64,000 nt of DNA from Anastatus disparis (lineage: Eukaryota > Arthropoda > Insecta > Hymenoptera > Eupelmidae). The DNA lies in assembly GCA_017163975.1 (NCBI GenBank), contig JAFFSR010000395.1, positions 938,001 to 1,002,000 of the forward strand, read 5' to 3'. The notes under the pieces were generated by a model that saw only the letters and a program-made list of their open reading frames with translations, had not been told where the DNA came from and did no database searches. The translations under genes and the position numbers were made by a program. Below, piece by piece: positions 46,098-57,036 of the stretch (position 1 is its first letter; every line of letters begins with the position of its first letter).

Positions 46098-46659
46098 GCA
46101 ATTATTCAAAATTTTTAATTTAAAAACTAATATAAGATGTAATAATAAGCAATTTTCATCTTTTTTATTAAATATAGGAGAAGGAATAATTAATACTATC
46201 ATTATTCCCGAAGAATATAAAACTAATAATATATGTGATACAATTTATAAAGATATAAACAACAATTACAATTTTCCTAAAAATGTTATTTTAACTTCAC
46301 ATAATGAAGATGTAAACATTTTAAATAATAAAATATTAGAATTAATTGATGTTGAAATGATAACTTATTACAGTGTAGATCATGCAACTTATAAGGGCGT
46401 TGATCAAACTGATGAAAATATTCATTTAAATTATCTTATTAAAATGTTAAATAATATTAGAGAAGGATTACCTCCTCACGAAATTAAATTAAAGATTAAC
46501 GCAATTATAATGTTAATTGGAAATCTTAGAGGAACTGATGGATTATGTAATGGAACTAGATTAAAAATAACTAAATTATTTAAATTTAATATTAAAGCTG
46601 AGATTATTACAGGAAAAAATAAAAGAAATAAAGTTTTTATACCAAATATTATGATATAA
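46098..46659 (+). pseudogene. Pif1-family (Helitron-type) helicase, C-terminal fragment
   Basis: Pif1-like helicases of Helitrons unwind DNA during rolling-circle transposition. The frame is open over ~187 codons: LFKIFNLKTNIRC, FLLNIGEGIINTIIIPEEYK, NVILTSHNEDVNILNNKIL, then ITYYSVDH and GLPPHEIKLKINAIIMLIGN. It finishes with NLRGTDGLCNGTRLKITKL to a TAA. These are the middle and C-terminal Pif1 motifs, including the LPPH.L.LK...I.L.RN....GLCNGTRL block. The N-terminal Walker A/B motifs and the Rep domain are absent. There is no stop across the fragment, so it is either young or was under selection until recently. No Helitron ends (TC...CTRR with hairpin) were recognised nearby. Confidence 0.8.
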
Positions 46660-46739
46660 TATTTTTTTTAATTTATTAATTATTTAAATTATAAATTTAA
46701 TATTTTTATAAAATGTTTAATATTTTATTAAGATTAGAT

Positions 46740-47110
46740 TTTATGAAAAAAATTTTGATATATTTCTAAAATGTAAAATTAAGTAAAAAGATATCAAACA
46801 GGAATTATAACAAAATAATCCTTTAAATTTTAAATATCTCAAATATACATTTAGATATATCAAACATTATGTTGAATTAATATAATAAAATAATTAAAAA
46901 TTATTTTTTTTAATATTCAATGTAATATTTACATAAAATATTAAACATTATATAAAACTATTGATGATTAATAATTGAAAAATTTTGATATATTTATATA
47001 ATGTAAAATTAAGACAAAATATATCAAACAGAAATTATAACAAAATGATTCTCTAAATCTTAAAAATCTTAAGTATACATTTAAATATATCAAATAATAC
47101 TATTGATAAA
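46740..47110. repeat. Two diverged ~235 bp direct repeats
   Basis: AATTTTGATATATTT...ATGTAAAATTAAG...ATATCAAACAG...AATTATAACAAAAT occurs at about 46751 and 46983 with ~80% similarity by eye. It is AT-rich and non-coding. Confidence 0.6.
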
Positions 47111-47242
47111 TGTTACTAAAAAATTTATGATTTAAAAATATTTCATTAGAAATTTTCTTTTTCATTAATATTTATTATATATTGAAAATTAATAATAATA
47201 ATAATAATATAAATTGAGAAAAAGTGAAGATATTTATAAATT

Positions 47243-47247
<5 letters not shown>

Positions 47248-47295
<48 letters not shown>
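47248..47295. repeat. (TA)n microsatellite
   Basis: About 23 TA units. Confidence 0.95.
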
Positions 47296-47299
<4 letters not shown>

Positions 47300-48107
47300 T
47301 TTCATATTGAAATAATTTTAATTCAATTCACAATGATAAAAATCTAAAAGATTTAATATGTAAGGTGATATAAAAAGCAGCTTAATCTATATGTTATGAA
47401 TAATGATTAAAAGGCTATAGGCGGGTTACCATAGTGAAATTGCCCCCTCTTAGAATCCTCATGGCTCACGTACCATTTGATGGAGGTTAAAAAAAAACTC
47501 CCACACACCAATTTTCAGCCCTCTAACCCTTGCGCATGCGCAGTAAAGTCAGAATAAGTGTTTTTTCGACTTTATTTTATTTTGACGTCCCTTTACATGG
47601 AAGACTCTTGCAAAAATATATAAGGGTAGGTTATTGTATGGCAAATAACCAAAAATTTTTGCAGATTACATAACCTTAAATATCAACCTTAAAATTGATA
47701 TTTAAGATTTAAATCGTTACTTTCACACCCTCGCTATTAAGGTGCCAGATTTGAAATTGATTTTTTAAATATATTTTTACCCCTTATTAACGATAGTTAT
47801 ATTAGCTAAAAAAAAAATGGTGCGCCACCCTGATTTTCTCAAAAAACCGATGTTTTTTCACTTTTTTCGTATTTCCTATAGGTAATGTTACAATCTAAGA
47901 ATCCAAACGAAGATTTTTAGTGTATTTTATTCCCCTCTTTACGACGGTACTATTAGTTTTAAGGATAAAAGGCATTTAACCCTTATTTTTTGCAAAAAAT
48001 CAACTTTTTTGCACTTTTTCATATTTTTTATAGGTTATGTTATAAGCTAAGAGCTTGAATGACTTTTTTTGCGTATTTGTTGACCACCAAAAAAAAAAAA
48101 TAAGCTA
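47296..48107. other. Non-coding stretch with a mixed-composition patch
   Basis: Around 47415-47620 the composition is more balanced (GCGGGTTACCATAGTGAAAT, TGCGCATGCGCAG). It looks like part of an unidentified repeat. Downstream to 48107 there are repeated TTTTTTCACTTTTTTCGTAT-type phrases. No gene is supported. Confidence 0.4.
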
Positions 48108-48148
48108 CCACTACTACTATTACTACTACTACTTCTACTACTACTACT

Positions 48149-48209
<61 letters not shown>

Positions 48210-48241
48210 GAAATAATAATAATAAAAATAATAATAATAAT
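48108..48241. repeat. (TAC)n/(TAA)n trinucleotide microsatellite
   Basis: (CTA)n passes into (ATA)n with minor interruptions, ~130 bp. Confidence 0.95.
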
Positions 48242-48590
48242 GGGCAGTTGAATACCCTTACTTATAATAATTCTCGTAGAATCTGAAATCTAGAAAAATC
48301 CAAATTAATTTTATAGAAAGATAATTTTTCTGCATTTCGCTATCAAAAATAAATTTTAAAATGAATAATTTGTTATATTAATAATTCTCTTTCCAATAAT
48401 GTTAATATTATTTCAATACTATCAAATGAGGTTGAATAATAAATTAAATAAGGTTCAGTAATAAATTAAAGATTTACTTCAAAGAAAATTAGTCTCTTTA
48501 TTTATATAAATATATTATTTTCTATTTGAATTAGGATACACATCTGGATAGTTTTTTAAGCATAACAAATGTTTATAATAGGAACTTTTT

Positions 48591-50732
48591 TTACTCATCA
48601 TCGTCACTGTCTTCATTAATACATACTTGTATTTTATCATTAAGAAACATTTTAGAAAGAATTTCAGCTGGTCTTATGATTTTTGATAAATATCTTCCAT
48701 GTGAAATATAATATACTATTGCAGCAACGTGCGCACAACATCCAACAGTGCGGTTACCATTGGGACAATCGCAACAATATCTGAGGATACTGGAATAACC
48801 AATACCATTTGGTTTATATTCAACGAAGCATTTGTATTGTTTTTTATTTACATGTCTTGATTGAACTTCGAATTTAAGAATATTTTTATGTTCTATGGAA
48901 TATCCTAGTTTCAAATTATTATCTGAATCTAACATTTCTGCTAGGTATGATATGGTCTGTTTAAGTTGATATGATCCTGTAAAAAGAATTTTCAAATCTT
49001 TTTCTGTTAATTCAGGAAAATCTGGTAAATCAGTCGAAGTTATGATCTGAAATGGTAATTTACGACGACACCATCTTTTTTCTGCCATTAATTCTGCTAG
49101 TGTGTTTTCAATATTCCTTCTCGATTGCATGGTATTAAATATTTTATCTTGAATGTCATGATCAAAATCTAAGCGTTTGCCAAATAAATTATTTAAATAG
49201 CAAGCAATTCTGCAATACAATCCAGTATCCTTCACCATTTTATTGTCAAGTTTGTGATCTAATAATCTGAATTTTTTTTTTCAATTCCATGTACTGCTTC
49301 AACAGCCCACCTTATTTTTGTTACGAATCGTGTTTCATTTGATTCTTGTGCTGAAAATTGTGATTTTGAACCTTTGAGTTCAGGCATCAGAACAATATAA
49401 CCCATATCTTCTAATTTCTTTTTAATATCTCGAAAGCCTCTGTCTAGAACAAAAATATCGCCTTTGCGGAGCAATTTCTGTAAAATTACTGGCATTGTTT
49501 CAAATATTTTCATTAAAATTGCAGCATCATTCATGTTAGCGAGATAAGGTCCTAACTGGTCAACAACATAGCCATTTGTTGAACATATTGTAAAGGGTTT
49601 ATTGAGAGGAACTTTTTTTTGACCTGAATAGGATTTTCTCTGATACTCATTATTAGAGCTTTTCTCATGCCTTATATAAGTTCCATCACAAATCAAAATA
49701 AGTTGGTTGCCTGGATATAATTTTTTCGTCATTTGAGAAGTTTGGTTTTCAATCAAGTCATTTCTGTCTGCATTTTTTAATCCAAAATAATTTGGTAACA
49801 CGTCTTTTTCAAAAGATGATAAGACTGAATGACAAAAACGAGATATTTGTTCGCTCTCGATATGAAATATTGAAGAAATAACTTGATTAGAGTTCCCTGT
49901 ACGCATTTTAAATAAAAATACTACGATGGCTTGAATCACTGTTCTTGCACAGGAATCTTTAAGAGAAGTGAGTTGTAATTTAAGTTGGATGATCTGTGCC
50001 CAAGATAATCCTGTAAACACTTTTAATTTTTTTTCTGGCATAACAAACTACTTTATTTAATAACCTTTCATCTGTTTTTGCAGATATTGTACTTAGTATT
50101 TTTGATAATCCATTAACATCTAATGTACTACTGGTGGAAAAAATCTTCATTTTATTCAATTTATCTCCATAAAATATTTTTTTAATTATATGATCAGAAC
50201 AGCATCTATTGCCATTTGGAATAAATAAGTTAATTTTACTGAAAACTTGAATTCTTGCTTCAAAAGGCACTAACATTATATTTGTGCGTTTATTGTATCC
50301 ACAAATAAAACAATACTTATGTGTTGCAATCGTTCTTCGCATTTGTAATACTATGAATTCTGGTTCCTCTTTTTCATCAACTTTGTACGACGAATCTGTA
50401 TTTGTCTGAGATGATGAACTGATACTTATTTCAGATAATTATTCCGAAATATTAGATTTTTGAGAGAAAACATTTTCTGCAGTATCATCAGATATTTCAA
50501 TTTTAGAGCTTGACATTTTTTTTACCACTTGCATTCTACACGGATCACACATTACATCATTAATGAAAATATCTTCTCTGCCAGATACTACTTTTGCATA
50601 TTCTAGTTCTGTTTCGCATTGAATTTCTTTTTTTTGACCACTTATTTTTCTTAAATAAATATTGCATTTAGAACATTTTCGATCATCATATTTCATTTTT
50701 TTGTTAGCATTTCCTTCGCTATTAGATGCCAT
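48591..50732 (-). pseudogene. DDE_Tnp_4-type transposase with C-terminal SWIM zinc finger
   Basis: Minus-strand order over ~714 codons. First a Cys-rich N-terminus (CSKCNIYL ... CDPC), a TAA at 50441-50439 in an otherwise open frame, and a second Cys/His region (CFICGYNK ... CCSDH). Next is the catalytic core: LICDGTYIRHE (first Asp), DIFVLDRGFRD (second Asp) and RWAVEAVHGI (Glu). The tail RIACYLNNLFGKRL leads to CDCPNGNRTVGCCAH, a CxC...CxH SWIM finger. The core is the DDE_Tnp_4 type of the PIF/Harbinger-IS5 group; SWIM-bearing relatives occur in several invertebrates. Two frameshifts coincide with A-runs: A8 near 50030 and A10 near 49252. Either could be decay, an assembly error in a homopolymer, or slippage. 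Upstream lie 564 bp tandem repeats that may be its promoter region. Element ends were not found. Confidence 0.8.
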
Positions 50733-50824
50733 GTCTACTATTATCCAACAAAAAAATCACTTCTGAAACAATAAAAAATAAACAAATGTTTTTAAAAATC
50801 TAAATAATTTTCATATCTATATAA

Positions 50825-52010
50825 ATTTCATTATCCTTTGTTAAAAACTTGTTAATTGTTTTAACAAACTATTTAAAACAGTTATCATGAATAAATATAA
50901 AAATTAATAAAGTCGCTAAGTACTTCAAAGATCTTAATTTTAACTTAGAGTTTTAGTTTTCAATCACACAAATATTATATAATTTTTTATGATAAAGCTT
51001 AACCGCTCAAAGCTTCTCAGAGTAATTATCAATCATTCCTCCGAAATCATGCAACACACATGAATAAAGCTATATACAAAAGGTTACAAATAAAATAAAA
51101 ACAAATTGATAAAACAAAAAGCTTTAACTTTCACATAATCTCAAGATTTAATATCTGAATGTCAAATCTATGTTTCAAACGTATACTTGCAAATAGAAAA
51201 ATATTTTTAAAAATATATTGTTCTTCAATTTTTAAATCTAAAAAAGATAGAACAAATCTACACAAGAATCTAAAAAATTATCATATTTATATAAATAAAT
51301 AATTTCATTATCCTTTGTTATTATTATTATAAAATGTAAAATGATATTGTAAAAAACTGCAATTAAGAATCAAAGAAAATTAGAAAATTACCATTTTGTA
51401 AACTACTATCAAAAACTTGTTAATTGTTTTGACAAACTATTTAAAACATTTATCATGAATAAATATGAAAATTAATAAAGTCGCTAAGTACTTCAAAGAT
51501 CTTAATTTTAACTTAGAGTTTTAGTTTTCAATCACACAAATATTATATAATTTTTTATGATAAAGCTTAACCGCTCAAAGCTTCTCAGAGTAATTATCAA
51601 TCATTCCTCCGAAATCATGCAACACACATGAATAAAGCTATATACAAAAAGGTTAAAAATAAAATAAAAACAAATTGATAAAACAAAAAGCTTTAACTTT
51701 CACATGATCTCAACATTTAATATCTGAATGTCAAATCTATGTTTCAAGAGTATACTTGCAAATAGAAAAATATTTTTAAAAATATATTGTTTTTCAATTT
51801 TTAAATCTAAAAAAGATAGAACAAATCTACACAAAAATCTAAATAATTATCATATTCATATAAATAAATAATTTCATTATCCTTTGTTATTATTATTATA
51901 AAATGTAATATAAAATTGTAAAAAACTACTATTAGAATTACATTAGCAAATTACCACTTTGTAAACTTACTGTCAAAAACTTGTTAATTGTTTCAACAAA
52001 CTATTTAAAG
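50825..52010. repeat. 564 bp tandem duplication upstream of the transposase gene
   Basis: Unit start GTTAATTGTTTTAACAAACT occurs at about 50852, 51419 and (partial) 51987. The two full units are very similar (shared AATCATTCCTCCGAAATCAT and GCTTAACCGCTCAAAGCTTC). It lies just 5' of the minus-strand transposase start at 50732. It is non-coding. Confidence 0.9.
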
Positions 52011-52089
52011 CAATAATATAAGAGACAAGAGCAAAAACAAAACAGGACTCTTCATAGCTTTTGTATTGACATTCTGACTTATAAATAAA

Positions 52090-52093
<4 letters not shown>

Positions 52094-52145
<52 letters not shown>
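52094..52145. repeat. (TA)n microsatellite
   Basis: About 26 TA units just beyond the poly(A) end of the LOA/I-type retrotransposon; possibly its target site region. Confidence 0.95.
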
Positions 52146-52147
<2 letters not shown>

Positions 52148-52694
52148 CCTTATATCCAGGTACACTGCTAATAAATATTATAATTTAATACTTTTTTTTT
52201 TCTTCTATTTATTGGTTATATCCTACTGGACATGTACCCATTACTATTCCTCACTGGATCATTCGACAAAATTACAGTCCACCTCTACGAAAAGATAACT
52301 GACCCACAAAGGGGATATTACAACCGTCCTGTGATGAGAACCATCCGTTCCGATCACATCATCCCTGGCATCGTTCCGGACGTATCGTAACTCCTCCCAT
52401 GCGGTGCTCCGGCTGAATGGAAAGGAACACAGAGGAACAACAGAGCAGTCCGGGCGTCAGCAACAGAAAAAAAAACAGACAAGACTATCACAGCCACAAC
52501 AGGTAGCTGGTCGTCATAGCTTATACATATGTATGCGTCGATGTATCAAAAAAAACGGTCATTTCTCCTCGGCATCCAAGAGAAGCAGTCACACAAAGGA
52601 GCCAGGAACAGAGGACAGGACACAAAGGACAGAAAGAAGGAATGAGGAAGACCACTGCACAGAAGAAGAGGCGCAACTCTTTGCGAAACAAAAA

Positions 52695-55600
52695 TCAGAC
52701 ATCAATGTCACACTCAATAAAAAAAGAGGCTAGAATTTTCCCAATAATGCTCGGTGACCTGTTGCATAATTCAAAAACATTTGTACCCACAGTTACACCC
52801 CTCCCCCGAAGCTCGCTCAGAACAGGTTGTCTAATCCTGTCAAATCTTTTGCATTCCCAAAAAAGATGGTTGATCTCATGGACATTCTCTCCACATTCAC
52901 ACGTAGGATTCACGTTGAAACCCTTGTCAAAAAGATGATTCCGGGCCTTAGTATGGTGGGACATGATCCGGTTCGTCAGGCAAATTAGACTCCTATTAGA
53001 AAGGATATTATGTAACCACGGAACAGAGGAAAAACTTTCATAAAACTTAGTGTATCTACATCCCTTAATACCGCCCCCGTAACTGCTAATCGCCCCCCAC
53101 ATCTCCGCCCGACCACGGTCCCTATAAAAGGGAAAAAGCGATGAGTAATTAATCTGAGACACATCAATACGAGCCCTCCCTGCGGCCTCTCCGGCAATCC
53201 TGTCCGCCATTGTGTTGCCATAAATATTCATATGGCCCGGTATCCAATATAAACCAATATGTACTCCATTATTTATAAGATCCAAGCATAAACCTCGTGA
53301 TTCAGTAATCCACGGGTGGACATCCGAGGAAAGACCCAGGGACAAGAAGGACATAATCAAACTTTTACAATCAGAGAAAACCAGATTGACAGGGGCGGGG
53401 TTATCCCTGATGTGCCTTAAAGCCAGTAAAAGACCATAAGCCTCACAGCAGAAGACAGAGCACCGATCCTCAAGTCTGACTCCGATCGCTCTTCTAGGTG
53501 ATAAAACAAAGACACCGGAGCCATAGGAACCATCTTCCCTCTTTGCTCCATCAGTGAATACAAGCTGAACCCCATTAAAGTTCTGAATGATGAAATCGCT
53601 AAAAAGAAAGGGAGCATTCTTAGGATCGCCCTTGATCTCCTCTCCCATATCCAGGGAGGCAACCCCCTCGAGGAAACATGCGGAATAAGGGAACTTGAAA
53701 ACCGGCAATTTGGGGTGTGTGATCAAAGTAAAGCCATCAGCCCTTAACTGGGTCCAAAGGGAGTATAAGAAAGGAAATCTCGCACTAAATCCAACCTTAT
53801 TAAAGCGATGGTCGTAAAAATGGTATATGCAGGAGAGTTTGGGAATGAGTAGCGAGCTGGTAGTTCTAGACACTCTGAGAACCATCCTCTGGCCCAGCAA
53901 TTTCCTTCTGATATGGAGGTTGACTACTCCGGCTAGATGGTGCAAAACGTTGATAGGTGTGGTCCTAATACAACTCAAACATTTTCTTAAGGCGGCATTC
54001 TGGACGACGTCCAATCTTTTGAGCAGACGGCGATCGGCTCTAGCAAATAGAAAGGATCCCCAGTCCAAACGTCGGAGCACGATAGTTTTGTAGAACTGGA
54101 GCATTGTTTGGGGATGAACACCCAATTTGAATCCCCCAATGGAGGAGAGATAGCAATGCCAAGTCTTGCAGATGAGTGGAGACTCTCTATATGTTTTTCC
54201 CATGATAGATTCATGTCCCAGGTGACTCCCAAATACTTGAATGAATCTTGATTAAGGAGAGAAAGATTCCCCAACTCCAAAGAAACGCTGCGAGGTGCTA
54301 ACCCTATTAAAAAAAATCAGGTGATAAATCACTTGATTTATCAGGTGATTTATCATGCCAAAACATCAGGTAACAATTTTGTTGGTCTTTACACATTTTA
54401 AACCATGCTAAGTCAATTTAGAACAATTTTTGAAAATTTTGGAAAATTTTGGAAAATTTTGAACTTAGAAATTTTTTTAGATAATTTAGTCTTAGAAAAA
54501 ATTTTGACTAATTTTACAAAAAAATTTCTAAGTTCAAAAATTTCCAAATTTTTCTAAAATTGTTCTAAATTGACGAAGCATGGTTTAAAACGTGTCAAAA
54601 CTAACAAAATCGATACATGATATTTTGGCATAATAAATCACCTGATATATCAGGTGACTTGTCACCTGATTTTTTTCACTAGGGAAGGCTCCATCGCTAT
54701 CAAAGATTAAAAAATTAGATTTGGGAATAGATATTTAGAGTTTAAGCGAGCTAAAAAAATCTTCCAAAGGGGCAAAGTTCTCCTGAAGGGCTCTCAATAT
54801 TGAATCGAGACATGTGTGGCTGCCATATAACAGAATGTCATCTGCAAAACCAAGAAGCTTAATTTTTTCGTTCAATATATTAGTTATACCAGCTATATAG
54901 ATATTAAATAAAATAGGGCTGAGGATGCAACCCTGGGGCAAGCCTTTATTCGTGCTGCCCCTGGCAAATTCCTTGCCTTCAAAGAAACCGATAATGACTC
55001 GATCATTAATTAGATTTATTATAAAATTGACCATCTTTTTTGGGATACGAAGGGCTACCATGATTTCAGTGAGTTTGACTAAAACAACAGAATCATAGGC
55101 ACCCACAAGGTCGATGCCTAAGATGCCCAATTTTTCACCCCTAAGACGTGATAGAAAAATATCTGTTTGGAGTGTGGCGAGGCACTCCTGACAGGATCGT
55201 CCCCTGCGGAAACCGAAAAAATTTCGAGGCAAGATCGAGCTGGATTCACACCACCAAAGAAGTCTATCATTGAGAATCCTCTCCAAAGTTTTGAGAAGAG
55301 TAGAGGCCAGAGAGATTGGCCTAAAGCCAGAATTGCCCTTTTTTGGGATAAAGCACACTTTGAAAGTTTTCCAAGCACTTGAAAACAAATTGCGATCCAA
55401 AAGTCTATTAAATAGACCAGAGAGCCAGTGGATTGCACGAGTAGGGAGACGCTTAATGGCCTCATATGAGATGCCGTCAAATCCTGGAGCAAATCTGACC
55501 CTAGCCCCATCTATAGCACAGCGCACCTCCGATATGGATATTGGATCATTTAAAGATCTGTGATCAGATTGCGTATAATCGAAATCCGGGGTTGAATCAT

Positions 55601-56996
55601 ACTGATATCGATGAGAAATCTTAGCAAAGGCTTCAGATAAAAGAGGGATGTTATTTGAGACGTTGGTTCCACGTGAACCTTCGGCAACCGAGTAGAACCT
55701 ATTTTTGTATTTTTTAATAAAGCGGAAGTTTTGTAGAAGAGGACGAGAAGGGTCCAAAGATGACAAAAAACCACGGAATGACTCTCTTTTAGTCCTTCTA
55801 ATAATATTGGAGGTTCTCTTCTTTGACTCAGAGTATTCCATTAAGGTAGAGTGGGAGGGATTCGCTAATAATTCCTTCATTTTACTTTTCCTATCTCTTA
55901 CCGCCTGGCTGCATTCAGCATTCCACCAGGGTGAGGCAGAAGGAGTGCGATGATGATTGAGCGCACGAGCAGGAGGGCTCGCACTAAATAGAGCTTTGTA
56001 TATGATATCTATAAAGCGGGAATATTCCCGCAATGGGTCATCCTCCGCACCCTCGAGAGACTCCATATTTGACTCCACGGTAGTGGAGAAGCAAGACCAA
56101 TCCACTTTAGAATAGAAAAACCGGTTAGTAACACTCGAAGCCGAGTACAAGGCCTGAGACACGGCCACAGATTTAGGTAAATGATCACTGCTCATGGGGT
56201 CATCTCCCACAGACCAAGAGATAAGATCAATGATGTCACCAGAATACAGGGCAACACCTGGGCAGCTGGTAACCCCGGCAACCCTGGTAGGAGCTCCAGA
56301 GTTAAGAACAAAAAACTCGCAGCTATCTCTAAGGGCTGCATGAAGATTAATTCCCATTTGATTGTTGAAACCGCTACCCCAAGAAGAGTGTTCTGCATTT
56401 ATGTCGCCCATCAGTAACAGTCTAGAGTAAGAGGAAGAGAGAGACAGAATGCTATGAAAGGAATCAATTGAAAGATAATTATCCGGAGGATTATAGAGAA
56501 AAAGAAGGTGGTAAGGAACACCTCCAAAACAAACCTTGAGAAAAATATATTCCAGACCGTAGATTGAAAAAGGAAGATAAATTCTGCTATAAAACATGTT
56601 ATTTTTAATATAAACCAACATACCTCCTCCCGTCCGCTTATGGTAGTTGCTTCTGTCACGAACAAAGTTATAGCCTCTAAAGGGAAGGTCGAGACTGGAA
56701 TTATTAAATTTGGTCTCCGAGGTACATATAATGTCAAAATTAGGAATGTAGTTGGTAAACTCCGCCCATTTATTGGATAGTCCATTGCAGTTCCAATAAC
56801 CGGCATTGACAGGGGGTTTTACGATTGACATCCTAGTTTCTCCCATTTCTTTGGCTCCTCCCGCCATTATTTCCCCTCGACGGGTCTCCTTCATCAAGAT
56901 CACTCGTATAAGATGTATCCGAACCGTCACCATCCATTTCGACGTCAGAGATTGAGGACCTCCCGGTCTGATGACCTTCGACTTCGCCAGGGTCAA
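52695..56996 (-). pseudogene. LOA/I-type ORF2: endonuclease, reverse transcriptase, RNase H, zinc knuckle
   Basis: Domains along the minus strand: endonuclease (NAGYWNCNGL, CTSETKF, LLMGDINAEHSSWG, then MSSDHLPKSVAV), all catalytic motifs intact. Reverse transcriptase follows (FIPKKGNSGFRPISLAS, LGIDLVGAYDSV, GLPQGCILSPILF, intact FADD at about 54840), then thumb and linker. RNase H comes next (VFTDGAK, CCEAYGLLLALRHI, VFSDCKS, MADRIAG, giving D-E-D-D). The C-terminus is CECGENVHEINHLFWEC, a CCHC knuckle. An RNase H domain is typical of the I, LOA and some R1-type clades. Defects are few: a TAA at 54737-54735, one frameshift near 54120-54140, and the foldback at 54302-54684. Its removal with one AA/TT keeps the frame (SDGALAPRSVSLE). 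This is the best preserved retrotransposon of the window. Confidence 0.9.
54302..54684. mobile_element. ATCAGGTGAT-word foldback, AA/TT-flanked
   Basis: AA|CCCTATTAAAAAAAATCAGG (54302) and CCTGATTTTTTTCACTAGGG|AA (54684) bound a 383 bp hairpin. The outer arms contain repeated ATCAGGTGATTTATCA words; the centre contains an inverted AAATTTTTCTAAGTTCAAAA pair. The host ORF2 frame is restored when the unit and one AA (TT on the coding strand) are ignored. This shows a 2-bp duplication that is not always TA. Confidence 0.92.
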
Positions 56997-57036
56997 GGGC
57001 GGATCTAGGAAATATCCTTAGGGGGGGCGATTTCAT
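56830..57036 (-). pseudogene. LOA/I-type ORF1, C-terminal scrap
   Basis: The frame ends in an acidic/Gly/Arg-rich tail (DGDGSDTSYTSDLDEG, GNNGGRSQRNGRN) just upstream of ORF2's endonuclease in another frame. Its first ~18 codons come from the flanking GGCGGATCTAGGAAATATCC sequence. Only the part below about 56992 belongs to the retrotransposon. No zinc knuckle remains. Confidence 0.4.

Larger units (their letters stand above)
52193..57000 (-). mobile_element. LOA/I-type non-LTR retrotransposon, nearly whole ORF2
   Basis: Minus-strand order: end of ORF1 (56830-56990), ORF2 (56996-52695 region), a ~500 bp 3' UTR with an AACCAATAAATAGAAG polyadenylation-type end, and an A-run at 52193-52201. 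It is 5'-truncated near 57000, where unrelated GGGCGGATCTAGG/AGGGGGGGC-type sequence begins. GC content is clearly higher than its surroundings, indicating a more recent arrival. A CCCTATT foldback is nested at 54302-54684. Confidence 0.88.

Noticed and set aside
52404..52938. Plus-strand frames rich in Gln/Arg/Thr
   Set aside because: They are antisense to the 3' end and 3' UTR of the LOA/I-type ORF2.
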